Positions 1 to 8,727 of a stretch of 64,000 nt of DNA are shown here, piece by piece; the first letter of the stretch is position 1, and each line of letters begins with the position of its first letter. The translations under genes and the position numbers were made by a program. Below the pieces are notes generated by a model. It was not told the DNA's origin, did not search any database, and saw nothing but the letters and a program-made list of their open reading frames with translations. Source of the DNA: Candidatus Gastranaerophilales bacterium (lineage in GTDB: Bacteria > Cyanobacteriota > Vampirovibrionia > Gastranaerophilales > Gastranaerophilaceae); NCBI GenBank assembly GCA_944323735.1, contig CALUTO010000002.1, positions 1 through 64,000 of the forward strand. The letters are read 5' to 3'.

Positions 1-69
1 CGATACTGGACTCGAACCAGCGACCCCCACAATGTCAATGTGATGCGCTACCAACTGCGCCAACCGCCC
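1..69 (-). tRNA. tRNA-Val (GAC), 3' end cut by the window edge
   Basis: Read on the minus strand from 69 downward, the sequence folds as a cloverleaf: acceptor strand GGGCGGT, a D-arm, an anticodon stem around the loop TTGACAT (anticodon GAC, valine) and a T-arm with TTCGAGT. The 3' acceptor strand begins ATCG and would need CCC just beyond position 1, so the last bases lie outside the window. Seven acceptor pairs are possible, one of them G-U. Confidence 0.93.
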
Positions 70-239
70 ATTTATTTAGTTTTAAAACACGTTGGTTCGG
101 ATTATTGTTTCATGCCTTCAAGCCGTTCGCTTCTTTTTGCTGCGCAAAAATTCCGCTCTCTTTTTCGGCACTACTTCAGCGTTCCCTCGCTTTCGCTCAG
201 TCAGCCTACACAAAATCCGCCGCCCATTTATTTAGTTTT
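64..239. repeat. 20-bp direct repeat bounding a 156-bp insert at the 5' end of tRNA-Val
   Basis: The 20 bases at 64-83, which are the first six bases of tRNA-Val plus fourteen upstream bases, recur exactly at 220-239. The DNA between and including the second copy (84-239) is 156 bp, has no credible gene, and is richer in C and G-pyrimidine words than the flanks. It looks like an insertion with duplication of the tRNA 5' end. The rest of the gap to 363 holds only an AT-rich leader for the next gene. Confidence 0.6.
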
Positions 240-363
240 CATCAAAGCCTCCGGCTTCTATTAAATCATACCTGAAAAGTAATTATTCAGTCAATAAAAA
301 ATTTGTATACATTTATAGTACAATTAATATATGAAAAGACACAATCCGGAAGAGATAAAGTAA

Positions 364-843
364 ATGACAGACTATCAAACATATCTGGATGAAGGAATAG
401 CCTGCATAAACTGCGGTGATTTTTCAAAAGCAGCAGAAAAAATTTCTACATCAATTGAACTAAAAAACGACTGGGAAATCTCATATTTCTATCGTGCTGT
501 GGCATATCACGCAATGGAAAAATATGATGATGCTATGCTTGATTACACAAAGGCAATTCAAATTAACGAAAAAATGACCGATGCATATTACAACAGAGCG
601 AAAATTACTCTATCAAGAAAAGATATAAACAATCCGGATATAAAACAGGCCGTGAAAGATTTGGAAAAAGCACTTGAGCAGGACGAAAATTTTCTGGATG
701 CACTGTTTGCAATGGCAGCAGCACACAAAAAACTCGGAAACTACAAAACAGCACTTCATTATCTCGACAAACTTATCGCACTCGAACCGGATGCAGTCAA
801 TGCAAAAGCTTTCAAAAAACTTCTGCTTCAAAAATATCTCTAA
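364..843 (+). CDS. tetratricopeptide-repeat protein
   Basis: A 159-residue protein made almost entirely of TPR-like helical hairpins: repeat units start near residues 6, 40, 75 and 110, with the usual small residues and tyrosines (YFYRAVAYHAMEKYDDAMLDY, then AYYNRAKITLS, then ALFAMAAAHKKLGNYKTALHYL). There is no signal peptide, so it is probably a cytoplasmic protein-protein interaction adaptor; its partner is unknown. The start follows a purine-rich stretch (AGAGATAAAG) at good distance. A possible -10 (TACAAT) lies at 319-324. It is separated by 80 bp from the next gene, which runs the same way. Confidence 0.8.
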   Translation: MTDYQTYLDEGIACINCGDFSKAAEKISTSIELKNDWEISYFYRAVAYHAMEKYDDAMLDYTKAIQINEKMTDAYYNRAKITLSRKDINNPDIKQAVKDLEKALEQDENFLDALFAMAAAHKKLGNYKTALHYLDKLIALEPDAVNAKAFKKLLLQKYL

Positions 844-922
844 CATCAGCAGTGTTTACGGATATTCAAATTTGATGTAAAATTTTATTATTTAGACTAT
901 TTATAACAAAAAGGAGTAATAA

Positions 923-1753
923 ATGCCTGATTTTTCACATACATATGAAGTTGTTATATTCTCTATAGGAGATACAAAAGCAGGTACAAAAATGGGGAAA
1001 TTACAGCTAAAAGATATGACTGATGAATCCGTTTTAAACTGCGTTCTCTGGGAAGAAACATTGAACAGGATAGACCAGAAAATTTTCCGTGCAGGAAATC
1101 AGGTAAAAATTCTCTCCGGCTCGTATAATGAAAAATACAATAACTGTCTTGTTTCAAACCTTGAACTTGTAAAAGAAGCTAGTATAGGACTATCTCCGGA
1201 AATGCAGGAAAAACTGTTTGAAAAGATATTTGAATATGCACAAAAAATCACGGATGAAAAGCTCAAAGACTTTATTATTAATCTTTTAACAGAAAACAAA
1301 GAAAAATTCATAACAGCACCGGCTGCCAGACTCATGCACCACAATTACCTCGGCGGCCTCATTGAGCATACTTACGAATGCCTTGAGATAGCAAAAAGCC
1401 TGCTTCAGGTGTTATATAAAAAAATTGATACAAATATCGTCTATGCAGCTTGCATACTTCATGATTTCGGAAAGATTTATGAATACAAAATAGACAGAGA
1501 AACCGGACTTATTGACTATGAAGAAGATTTTCAAAAAGAATGGATTACTCATTCACAATGGGGATTTTCAATGTGCATGACACACGGTTTTAAAACAGTA
1601 GCAAAGATGATTGCAGCGCACCACGGCAGAACAGAATGGGGGGCAATTGTAGATTTAGGAGAAAAAGATTTGGAGCCGATTGTATACCTCATCCATCATA
1701 TAGATGATTTAAGTGCAAAATTCGGAAAAACAACCGTCAGTGATTTAGGCTAA
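923..1753 (+). CDS. YhaM-like 3'-5' exoribonuclease (OB fold plus HD domain)
   Basis: 276 residues. The first 80 or so form an OB-fold nucleic-acid-binding domain (GKLQLKDMTDESVLNCVLW). The C-terminal half is an HD hydrolase domain: LIEHTYECLEIA provides the first His, ACILHDFGKIYEY is the HD pair, and AAHHG plus IHHIDDLSAKF supply the later metal ligands. That order is the hallmark of the YhaM family of 3'-5' exoribonucleases, which trim RNA in the cytoplasm. The length is somewhat shorter than Bacillus YhaM (about 310). A strong ribosome-binding site (AAAGGAG) sits eight bases before ATG. Family assignment is firm; substrate range is inferred. Confidence 0.85.
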   Translation: MPDFSHTYEVVIFSIGDTKAGTKMGKLQLKDMTDESVLNCVLWEETLNRIDQKIFRAGNQVKILSGSYNEKYNNCLVSNLELVKEASIGLSPEMQEKLFEKIFEYAQKITDEKLKDFIINLLTENKEKFITAPAARLMHHNYLGGLIEHTYECLEIAKSLLQVLYKKIDTNIVYAACILHDFGKIYEYKIDRETGLIDYEEDFQKEWITHSQWGFSMCMTHGFKTVAKMIAAHHGRTEWGAIVDLGEKDLEPIVYLIHHIDDLSAKFGKTTVSDLG

Positions 1754-1756
1754 ATT

Positions 1757-1819
1757 ATGGGATTTTTTGAAACACTTGCACAGGTTATTTCTTCCCTCTT
1801 TGCAATATTCGGCAGCTAA
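1757..1819 (+). CDS. possible 20-residue amphipathic peptide
   Basis: Directly after the YhaM-like stop, an ATG opens 20 codons for a peptide (MGFFETLAQVISSLFAIFGS) that would form an amphipathic, membrane-seeking helix. There is no separate ribosome-binding site, only possible coupling to the upstream stop six bases away. It may be a real small membrane peptide or chance; codon evidence is too short to decide. Confidence 0.2.
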   Translation: MGFFETLAQVISSLFAIFGS

Positions 1820-1935
1820 ACGTCAGCATCATGTCTGATTTGAGAAAGGATTTAAAATAAAAATGCTTTTTCAAAAAATATCATAAATAAATATTAAATT
1901 TATTTAAATAAAAGAAAATCTTTTGTTTTTTGGGT

Positions 1936-1941
1936 TATAAT
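1936..1941 (+). promoter_or_regulatory. -10 element for the Omp85 gene
   Basis: A perfect TATAAT occurs about 45 bases before the earliest plausible start of the Omp85 gene, in an otherwise very AT-rich gap. No convincing -35 hexamer is visible at 17 bases upstream. Confidence 0.4.
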
Positions 1942-2031
1942 TTAAAATAAGTGGAAGTAAGATTCTTATAGGGGATTAGAGAAATTTCGGCTCACAGTGG
2001 AATATACAAACATATAATTGTCTTATGTGCA

Positions 2032-3900
2032 ATGTTTGTACTGGCATGCCCGTCGTTTTCAGCAGAAGGCGACCAACAGTTTGTCAGTCCGCTTTTGCGT
2101 CCTGAAGATGTACAAACAGAACAGCCACAAACTGATGCCCCTGCTGAACCTGATATAAAAATCCAATCAATTGAATTTTCAGGAAACAGACTTATTGATT
2201 CAAATGAAATTCTGATGAACATGCTGATTCAGGAAGGCGACAGCTATAGCGTGGAGTCTATTCAGGAAAACCTGAAAAGAATTTACGGTATGGGTTATTT
2301 TAATGAAAAAATAAAAGCTGTTCCTCTAAAAATTGATGACCGCAACGTAAAACTTAAAATAATAGTAGAAGAAAATATTCCGGTTACGGGATTTACGGTA
2401 ACAGGCAATGAATCACTTGCCACAAGCGACATTATGAAAATACTTGATCCGCTTACAGACAAACCCCAAAATATTATAAAAATCAATGAAGCAATAGAAC
2501 AAATTCAGGATTTGTATGCAAGCGAGGGATACATTCTTGCCCGGATAGTCTCTGTCACGGATGATCCTGACGGAGTAGTAAATATAGATATAGATGAAGG
2601 AACAATCGGCAGTATCACAATAGAAGGCAATAAAAAAACTAAAGATTTTGTGGTAAAAAGGAATGTATTAACCCAGCCGGGCACAGTATACAACGAGAAT
2701 ATAATAAAACAGGATTTGATGAGACTGTACGGAACACAGGCTTTTAAAGATGTACGCCGTACAATAGAACAGGATGACGAAGATCCCGGAATTTATAACG
2801 TTACAATCCACCTTGAAGAACAAAGAACAGGAACACTTTCACTCGGAGCAGGTCTTGATACAGCGACAGGCTTCTTTGGCTCCGGAGGATTCACGGATAA
2901 CAACTTCAGAGGAAACGGTCAGCGTGTATCTCTGAACCTGCTTGCCGGTACAGGTATTATTATGGCTGATAATTCGATGCTGAACCGCGCAAACCTGCAG
3001 GCCGAAGTAAGTTTCTTTGAGCCGAGACTCAAAGGAACAGATAATGCGCTTCTTGTAAAAGCATTCGGACGTGATTTCGCCAGCTATCAGGTGCCTTTGT
3101 CAATAGAACAGCGTTTCGGTATTGAAGCAACAATATCAAGACTTTTGAATGAAGAAAAAACGCTTACCGGTTCATTCTCTGTCGGGCTTGAGAATGTTCA
3201 CGTAAAAGAAGGCGACTTTAACCAGATAAAAAATCTTTATGCTTATCACAACATACCAATCTCCGAACGTGCTAAACAACTTCAGGGCGGTTTGTTCTTA
3301 ACGCTGTCTCCCAGCTTGATTTATGACACAAGAGACAATACAACCCACCCGAGAAATGGTGTACTTGCCAATGTCAGATTTGATGAGTCTCTCGGAGTCG
3401 ATGATTTTGGAGCAACTTTCGGAAAAATTACAGGGAGTATAAAAAAATACTACCCTGTAGCAAAGAAATCATCGTTCTCACTTGCGTTTAGAGCCGGTGG
3501 ACAAATTCACGGAGAAATACCCGAAGTTCTGGCATACAGGTTAGGAGGCCCGTATACTATAAGAGGTTTCAGAATGAGCGGAGTCGGTACTGGCCGCGGC
3601 TTTATGATGGGTTCGGCAGAATTTCAGACACCTATTCCGTTTGTCGACAGGCTGAGCAAGGCAAAATTTCTTGACAATGTAAGGTTGGCTGCATTCATTG
3701 ATGCAGGTCAGATATTCAACCCGACAGTCACAAATGATATCTACTACAGACCGCTTCACGCAATCACAGCCGGTGTCGGTGTAAGAGTATTCATCCCCGG
3801 AGTCGGCCCGTTGAGCATAGACTGGGGCTATCCTCTCACAGGAGTCGGAAACAATCAGAGCAAAGGCGCATTTACTTTTGGTGTAGGCGAATTCTATTAA
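2032..3900 (+). CDS. BamA/Omp85 outer-membrane assembly protein
   Basis: Folds and inserts beta-barrel proteins into the outer membrane. Three POTRA repeats follow one another (about residues 40-115, 116-190 and 190-270), then a C-terminal barrel containing the family's conserved RGF tripeptide (PYTIRGFRMSG, about residue 510). Three POTRAs is the number usual in cyanobacterial Omp85 proteins. The first ATG is given here, but it cuts into the signal peptide: the reading frame is open back to 1972 and the in-frame residues before it (KHIIVLCAMFVLACPSFSA) complete a normal signal sequence. The real start is probably a non-canonical ATT at 1984, nine bases after AGGGG. The gene stands alone between opposite neighbours. 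Confidence 0.92.
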   Translation: MFVLACPSFSAEGDQQFVSPLLRPEDVQTEQPQTDAPAEPDIKIQSIEFSGNRLIDSNEILMNMLIQEGDSYSVESIQENLKRIYGMGYFNEKIKAVPLKIDDRNVKLKIIVEENIPVTGFTVTGNESLATSDIMKILDPLTDKPQNIIKINEAIEQIQDLYASEGYILARIVSVTDDPDGVVNIDIDEGTIGSITIEGNKKTKDFVVKRNVLTQPGTVYNENIIKQDLMRLYGTQAFKDVRRTIEQDDEDPGIYNVTIHLEEQRTGTLSLGAGLDTATGFFGSGGFTDNNFRGNGQRVSLNLLAGTGIIMADNSMLNRANLQAEVSFFEPRLKGTDNALLVKAFGRDFASYQVPLSIEQRFGIEATISRLLNEEKTLTGSFSVGLENVHVKEGDFNQIKNLYAYHNIPISERAKQLQGGLFLTLSPSLIYDTRDNTTHPRNGVLANVRFDESLGVDDFGATFGKITGSIKKYYPVAKKSSFSLAFRAGGQIHGEIPEVLAYRLGGPYTIRGFRMSGVGTGRGFMMGSAEFQTPIPFVDRLSKAKFLDNVRLAAFIDAGQIFNPTVTNDIYYRPLHAITAGVGVRVFIPGVGPLSIDWGYPLTGVGNNQSKGAFTFGVGEFY

Positions 3901-3952
3901 GCAAAAAACAGCTAATAAAAATTTTACAAAAACAGCTTCAAAAAAAATGTCG

Positions 3953-4996
3953 TCAAAAAGAAGCCTGTTTATTACTCAACTGACCGCAGGCTGCCGCAAT
4001 ATCTGCACCCCGTTCAAGCCGGATAGTCACTTTTTTACCCGATTGTTCAAGAATATATTTAAATTTTTGAATAGTATGTTTATCAGGTTTTTCGAATTTA
4101 TCCGTATCATTCGGATTATATACAATAAGATTTATATTGGATTTTACCCCGTCAAGGAGTAACGCAAGATTTTTTGCACATTCAATACTGTCATTACAGC
4201 CTTTGATAAGTGTGTATTCAATAGTTACACGACGTCCGGTATGCCCGATATAATCTTTCAGCACGGGAATAAGTTCTTTTAACGGATATTTGTTCTCAAC
4301 AGGCATAATCTCAGAACGCAGTCCATGTTCAGGAGCATGCAAAGAGACAGCAAGAGTAGGCTGAAAATCAAGTTTTGCAAGTTTTTTAATCTGAGGAATT
4401 ATACCGCACGTTGAGACTGTAATCCTCCTGATGCCGATTTGAAAATTTTTATTCAAAATTTCAATTGCAGCGAGAACATTGTCAAGATTCAACAAAGGCT
4501 CGCCCTGCCCCATAAAAACGACATTCGAAACCTTTAGCCCTGTGTCTCTTTGAATAGTGAGTATTTGTTCAATTATTTCTCTTGATGTTAAATTTCTGAC
4601 AAACCCGAGCTTTGCAGTTGCGCAAAATTTACACCCGCATGCGCACCCGACCTGTGAACTGACACAGGCAGTGAGGTTTGACCTGTTATCGAAACGCATA
4701 AGCACTGTCTCAACAAAACAGCCGTCAGAATATTCAATAAGATATTTTATTGTGCCGTCAGAGCTTACCTGCTTGCATTTTATTTTGACATCAGTAACAA
4801 CTGCAGTCTGGGCAAGCTTTTCCCGTGTCTTTTTCGACAGGTCTGTCATCTGCTCAAAATCAGAAACAGATTTTAAATAAATCCAGTTGTGTATCTGTCG
4901 TGCACGAAAATCAGACTCGCCAATCGACTTTGTGAACACGGTCAGTTCTTCAAGATTTTTCCCTGACAATATTTCTTTCTTTTGTTTGTTTTCCAT
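3953..4996 (-). CDS. rlmN: dual-specificity rRNA/tRNA adenine-C2 methyltransferase RlmN
   Basis: A radical-SAM enzyme that methylates A2503 of 23S rRNA and A37 of some tRNAs. The SAM-cluster cysteines are in the C-x3-C-x2-C motif CACGCKFC (near residue 120), followed by the GQGEPLLN signature around residue 165. The N-terminal HhH-like accessory region (FRARQIHNWIY) is present and the length (347) is typical. The C-terminal region has VTIRLERGADIAAACGQL, containing the conserved Cys of the methyl-transfer step. It is convergent with the Omp85 gene. Confidence 0.96.
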   Translation of the reverse strand: MENKQKKEILSGKNLEELTVFTKSIGESDFRARQIHNWIYLKSVSDFEQMTDLSKKTREKLAQTAVVTDVKIKCKQVSSDGTIKYLIEYSDGCFVETVLMRFDNRSNLTACVSSQVGCACGCKFCATAKLGFVRNLTSREIIEQILTIQRDTGLKVSNVVFMGQGEPLLNLDNVLAAIEILNKNFQIGIRRITVSTCGIIPQIKKLAKLDFQPTLAVSLHAPEHGLRSEIMPVENKYPLKELIPVLKDYIGHTGRRVTIEYTLIKGCNDSIECAKNLALLLDGVKSNINLIVYNPNDTDKFEKPDKHTIQKFKYILEQSGKKVTIRLERGADIAAACGQLSNKQASF

Positions 4997-5074
4997 AATA
5001 TTTATTATACTGTAAAAATTTTTTACGATTTTATGTTTAGTTTATTTCATGGTATCATTTTGTTTTAATATATT

Positions 5075-5986
5075 ATGTATATGCTAAAAAGCAAATACAA
5101 ATCAAGAAAGTTGGGGAAGTTGGAAACTACAGACCAGAAAATACTACCGGCAGAAAAAACAGAAATCGGCTACGCTCATGAGAAAAAAAACAATTTTCCG
5201 ATGATTGTAAAAATAGTGGAAAGCGTAAAAAAGATTTTAGAAGAGGACAGACAGCAAAAACATCCTCTTTTCATTAATGTAAAAGAGTCAGTTATTTTTA
5301 GTATAGCAAGAAAAGCACTTAACGACCCTGACATGAGGATACTGATAGGAATAGCCGGAGAATCGGCATCAGGAAAAACCACTTTTGTTCAAAATGCAAT
5401 ACGTTCGTGCATAGCTGAAGAGCACTCCGAACTATATACAATAGTATGCTGCGATGATTACTATTATGACTGGTCAAAAGAACTCGAAGATGCAGGCAGT
5501 TATGAAGCATTTTTTGCAAGAGGATACAGTTTCGACACGCCTGCTGCAATAAATCTTGAGCTTATGAAAGAACACCTTGTATCGCTCAAAAACGGAACAG
5601 CTGTGCGAAGTCCCGATTATAACTTTACAACCTGCGAAAGCAAACCGCACGGGGTTCTTAAACGTCCGGCGAAAATTATTGTAAATGAAGGTCTTTATGT
5701 CCTTAATGAAAACGTAAGAGACGTCATGGATGTTAAAGTCTACGTTTTTACCCCGTTTAATGTAATAAAAGAACGCTGGTACAGACGTGCCGAATCAAGA
5801 GGAAAAACCGGTGCCGCCGCAGACATGCAGTTTGAAAACGTAAATTCAACAGCCCAGACATATATCAGACCCGCCATGCAGTGTGCTGACATTGTTATGA
5901 ACGGAGTAGTTTCAAGCGAATATATTCAGGAAATTACAGAAAAAATATTCAGAACAATTGACAATATTGCCAAAAACAATAGATAG
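5075..5986 (+). CDS. uridine kinase/phosphoribulokinase-family kinase (copy 1)
   Basis: 303 residues with a central P-loop kinase domain: Walker A GESASGKTT (about residues 94-102), a CDDYYYDW motif that corresponds to the substrate-binding DxFY of uridine kinases, a FDTPAA motif and IIVNEGLY as Walker B. This fits the uridine kinase/PRK superfamily, which phosphorylates uridine or cytidine with a nucleotide triphosphate, but an N-terminal extension of about 90 residues and weak similarity to standard Udk leave the substrate open. A clear paralogue lies at 15414-16268. There is no obvious ribosome-binding site; a second ATG two codons later is an alternative start. Confidence 0.7.
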   Translation: MYMLKSKYKSRKLGKLETTDQKILPAEKTEIGYAHEKKNNFPMIVKIVESVKKILEEDRQQKHPLFINVKESVIFSIARKALNDPDMRILIGIAGESASGKTTFVQNAIRSCIAEEHSELYTIVCCDDYYYDWSKELEDAGSYEAFFARGYSFDTPAAINLELMKEHLVSLKNGTAVRSPDYNFTTCESKPHGVLKRPAKIIVNEGLYVLNENVRDVMDVKVYVFTPFNVIKERWYRRAESRGKTGAAADMQFENVNSTAQTYIRPAMQCADIVMNGVVSSEYIQEITEKIFRTIDNIAKNNR

Positions 5987-6234
5987 AAAATGTCTATCCG
6001 GCGGCTGTTGCGCTAAAATCAATAAAAAAAGCTGGACAGAACAGATTTTTTATTATATAAAGATATAGTGATGTTAAGGAGTTTATTCCTTCATTCACCA
6101 GAAAAGGGAAAGACAGAGCAGAGCCTGAAGACTTTCCACGGCGGTCAGATTGCACGGAGTGCTCCGCCGCATACACGTTGACAATTTTATACACAATCGC
6201 CCTGGTGGCAGGAACCAATTGGGCGTAATTCTTG

Positions 6235-6259
6235 AAAAAACGATTGATAATCGTTTTTT
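6235..6259 (+). terminator. intrinsic terminator in repeat unit 1
   Basis: A perfect 11-bp stem (AAAAAACGATT/AATCGTTTTTT) with a GAT loop, placed about 50 bases after the copied tRNA-Leu 5' end. Its symmetry would allow termination in either direction. Confidence 0.75.
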
Positions 6260-6358
6260 CCACGGCGGTCAGATTGCACGGAGTGCTCCGCCGCATACAC
6301 GTTGACAATTTTATACACAATCGCCCTGGTGGCAGGAACCAATTGGGCGTAATTCTTG

Positions 6359-6383
6359 AAAAAACGATTGATAATCGTTTTTT
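6359..6383 (+). terminator. intrinsic terminator in repeat unit 2
   Basis: Same 11-bp stem and GAT loop as in unit 1, exactly 124 bp further on, and 64 bases upstream of the intact tRNA-Leu. Confidence 0.75.
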
Positions 6384-6446
6384 CCACGGCGGTCAGATTG
6401 CACGGAGTGCTCCGCCGCATACACGTTGACAATTTTATACACAATC

Positions 6447-6535
6447 GCCCTGGTGGCGGAACCGGTAGACGCGTTGGACTTAAAATCCAATTAGGGTCAA
6501 ACCTAGTGCCAGTTCAAGTCTGGCCCAGGGCACCA
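6447..6535 (+). tRNA. tRNA-Leu (TAA), CCA encoded
   Basis: A class II tRNA: acceptor strands GCCCTGG and CCAGGGC pair fully, the anticodon loop CTTAAAA carries TAA, there is a long variable arm, and the T-arm has TTCAAGT. CCA is encoded at 6533-6535. TATACA at the usual -10 distance precedes the 5' end. Confidence 0.95.
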
Positions 6536-6540
6536 AATTC

Positions 6541-6566
6541 AAGGAACTCGAAAGAGTTCCTTTTTT
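6541..6566 (+). terminator. terminator of tRNA-Leu
   Basis: AAGGAACTC/GAGTTCCTT stem with a GAAA tetraloop and a T run, five bases after the tRNA. Confidence 0.9.
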
Positions 6567-6635
6567 GTATGTGAGTAATCTGTGTGAAACATGAATTATT
6601 AAGATTGCAAATAATTTTGTATTAACAGAGATTAA

Positions 6636-6644
6636 TGCTATAAT
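6636..6644 (+). promoter_or_regulatory. extended -10 promoter of ftsH
   Basis: TGCTATAAT, a consensus extended -10 (TG-N-TATAAT), lies 37 bases before the ftsH start codon. The -35 region is weak, as is usual for extended -10 promoters. Confidence 0.55.
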
Positions 6645-6681
6645 TTTTTTACGGTAAAAGAGGATTTTAAAGGAAAAGAGA

Positions 6682-8589
6682 ATGAATAAAAGTCAATCTA
6701 CAGGTATCTGGATAATAGTAACACTGCTAATACTTAGCCTGGCAGCAATGCTCTTCCCCGGCGGAACAACGAGTACACAGGATATTTCATATTCGCAGTT
6801 TTTAAAAAAAGTCAAAACCGGTGAAATTTCATCTGTTAATATAGACAAAGACGTACTCATAGCAAAACCTGTAAAACAGATTACAACGAGTGATACAGAA
6901 CAAAAAGACACAAAAAATACACAGAAGGAACCGAATGTGCTGAAACAACCGCACAGGCTACCTACTATTCAGTATCGTGTAATGATTCCGACAAACGATG
7001 CCGCACTTTATAAAACACTGGAAGAAAACAGTGTAGATATAAGTGTAAAAAAACCAAGCGATTCATCACAGATGTTAGCAATTATCTCGACATTTCTTCC
7101 GTTGTTGCTGATAATCGGTTTCATAATACTAATGGCGAAAACGCTTCAATCGGGCGGTTCACAGGCAATGTCTTTCGGAAAAAGCCGTGCAAAACTTATG
7201 CTTGACAGCAAAGTTAAAGTCACATTCAAAGATGTTGCCGGTATAGATGAAGAGAAACAGGAACTTGAAGAAATTGTTGACTTTTTAAAGAACGGTGAAA
7301 AATATCTAAAACTTGGAGCTAAAATTCCCAAAGGAGTTTTGCTCGTCGGAGTACCGGGAACAGGTAAAACACTTATGGCAAAAGCCGTTGCAGGCGAAGC
7401 CGGTGTACCGTTCTTTTCCATAAGCGGTTCTGATTTCGTTGAGATGTTTGTAGGTGTAGGAGCCTCAAGAGTCAGAGACCTGTTTGAACAGGCTAAAAAA
7501 CACCAGCCCTGCATTATATTTATTGATGAAATTGATGCAGTAGGACGCCAAAGAGGTGCAGGAATGGGCGGCGGTCACGATGAAAGAGAGCAGACATTGA
7601 ACCAGCTGCTTGTTGAGATGGACGGATTTGATGAAAACACGAATATAATAGTAATAGCAGCAACTAACAGACCCGATATTCTGGACAATGCACTTCTAAG
7701 ACCGGGCAGGTTCGACAGACAGATTGTTGTTCACAGACCTGATATCCTTGGCAGAGAACAGATTTTACAGGTACATGCCAAAAACAAACCCCTTGCACCT
7801 GAAGCAGATTTAAAAGTTCTGGCGAAAAGAACACCCGGATTTACCGGTGCTGATTTACAAAACCTGTTAAATGAAGCAGCACTGCTTGCTGCCCGCTCAA
7901 ATCAAACAACAATTTCAATGCATTTTCTTGAAGAAGCCATAGACAAAGTGATAGCAGGCCCTGAAAAGAAAAGCAGAATTATATCAGACGAAGAAAAAGA
8001 GAATACAGCATATCATGAAGTCGGACACGCACTTCTTGCCAAGCTGTTGAAAAATACAGATCCTCTTCATAAAGTGTCAATCATCCCCAGAGGAATGGCA
8101 CTGGGAGTCACGATGACTCTTCCGGAAAAAGACCATCTTACGCTGAAAAAAAGCCAGCTGCTCGACAGAATAACAATGCTGCTCGGAGGAAGGGTCGCAG
8201 AAGAAATTATTTACGGGCCGGAGTCAATCACAACAGGAGCCCAGAATGACCTCGAAAAAGTAACATCAACAGCAAGAAAAATGGTTACAACTTATGGTAT
8301 GTCATACAAAATGGGCAATATGACCTATGGAAAAAGCGAAGACCACGTGTTTATGGGCAGAGACTTCGGACATACGAGGGATTTTTCCGAAGAAATTGCA
8401 GCAGATATAGATAAAGAAGTTAAAAAAATTGTAGACGAAAGATACAATCTGGCAAAAGAACTGCTGCTCGCAAACAGAGATATGCTCGAGGTCATATCAA
8501 AAGAACTGCTCGAGCGTGAAACGCTTGATGAAACAGAGTTTGATGAACTGATGAGAAAAGTTCAGGATTCACGAAACCACCAGGCTTAA
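6682..8589 (+). CDS. ftsH: ATP-dependent membrane zinc protease FtsH
   Basis: A 635-residue AAA+ protease that extracts and degrades membrane and unstable cytoplasmic proteins. Two membrane helices (about residues 9-25 and 132-153) flank a periplasmic domain. The AAA domain has Walker A GVPGTGKT near residue 222, Walker B IIFIDEID, and the second region of homology [17 protein letters not shown]. The zinc motif HEVGH is near residue 443. AAAGGAAAAGAG precedes ATG. The periplasmic segment is rich in Lys, Gln and Thr but otherwise ordinary. Confidence 0.98.
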   Translation: MNKSQSTGIWIIVTLLILSLAAMLFPGGTTSTQDISYSQFLKKVKTGEISSVNIDKDVLIAKPVKQITTSDTEQKDTKNTQKEPNVLKQPHRLPTIQYRVMIPTNDAALYKTLEENSVDISVKKPSDSSQMLAIISTFLPLLLIIGFIILMAKTLQSGGSQAMSFGKSRAKLMLDSKVKVTFKDVAGIDEEKQELEEIVDFLKNGEKYLKLGAKIPKGVLLVGVPGTGKTLMAKAVAGEAGVPFFSISGSDFVEMFVGVGASRVRDLFEQAKKHQPCIIFIDEIDAVGRQRGAGMGGGHDEREQTLNQLLVEMDGFDENTNIIVIAATNRPDILDNALLRPGRFDRQIVVHRPDILGREQILQVHAKNKPLAPEADLKVLAKRTPGFTGADLQNLLNEAALLAARSNQTTISMHFLEEAIDKVIAGPEKKSRIISDEEKENTAYHEVGHALLAKLLKNTDPLHKVSIIPRGMALGVTMTLPEKDHLTLKKSQLLDRITMLLGGRVAEEIIYGPESITTGAQNDLEKVTSTARKMVTTYGMSYKMGNMTYGKSEDHVFMGRDFGHTRDFSEEIAADIDKEVKKIVDERYNLAKELLLANRDMLEVISKELLERETLDETEFDELMRKVQDSRNHQA

Positions 8590-8608
8590 AAACTGTTCAA
8601 CATATTAT

Positions 8609-8641
8609 AAAAGCGGCTGTATTACAAATCAGCCGCTTTTT
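8609..8641 (+). terminator. terminator of ftsH
   Basis: An 11-bp stem AAAAGCGGCTG/CAGCCGCTTTT with a ten-base loop, 20 bases after the ftsH stop, followed by more T. Confidence 0.88.
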
Positions 8642-8689
8642 ATATGCATTTTACAGTTTTATAAATATTTACCAATTAATAAAAAAAAC

Positions 8690-8718
8690 TTGTAGTTTAG
8701 CGTTTTTAGTTATATAAT
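8690..8718 (+). promoter_or_regulatory. proBA promoter
   Basis: TTGTAG, a 17-base spacer, then TATAAT. Only nine bases separate the -10 from the proB ATG, so transcription should start at or a few bases before the start codon; no ribosome-binding site is present in that gap. Confidence 0.65.
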
Positions 8719-8727
8719 AAATCTGCT

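Larger units (their letters stand above)
6133..6464 (+). repeat. 124-bp tandem repeat ending in tRNA-Leu
   Basis: Two full near-identical units (6133-6256 and 6257-6380) are followed by a third that runs into the real tRNA-Leu. Each unit holds a CGGCGG...CCGCCG inverted repeat, TTGACAATTTTATACACAAT, the first 11 bases of tRNA-Leu exactly plus a one-base-shifted continuation (GGAACC), a short pairing partner ATTGGGC, and a perfect 11-bp hairpin with a T run. No protein-coding gene is credible in 5987-6446; open frames there merely repeat with the 124-bp period. Confidence 0.92.

Noticed and set aside
6178-6200. TTGACA followed by TATACA as a promoter in each repeat unit
   Set aside because: The two hexamers are only about four bases apart, so they cannot be a -35/-10 pair. 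TATACA may still be a -10 with a poor -35.
5994-6574. Several overlapping open frames on both strands around 5994-6574 with internally repeated protein sequence
   Set aside because: They simply translate the 124-bp tandem repeat and the tRNA-Leu; no ribosome-binding sites and no protein-like composition.
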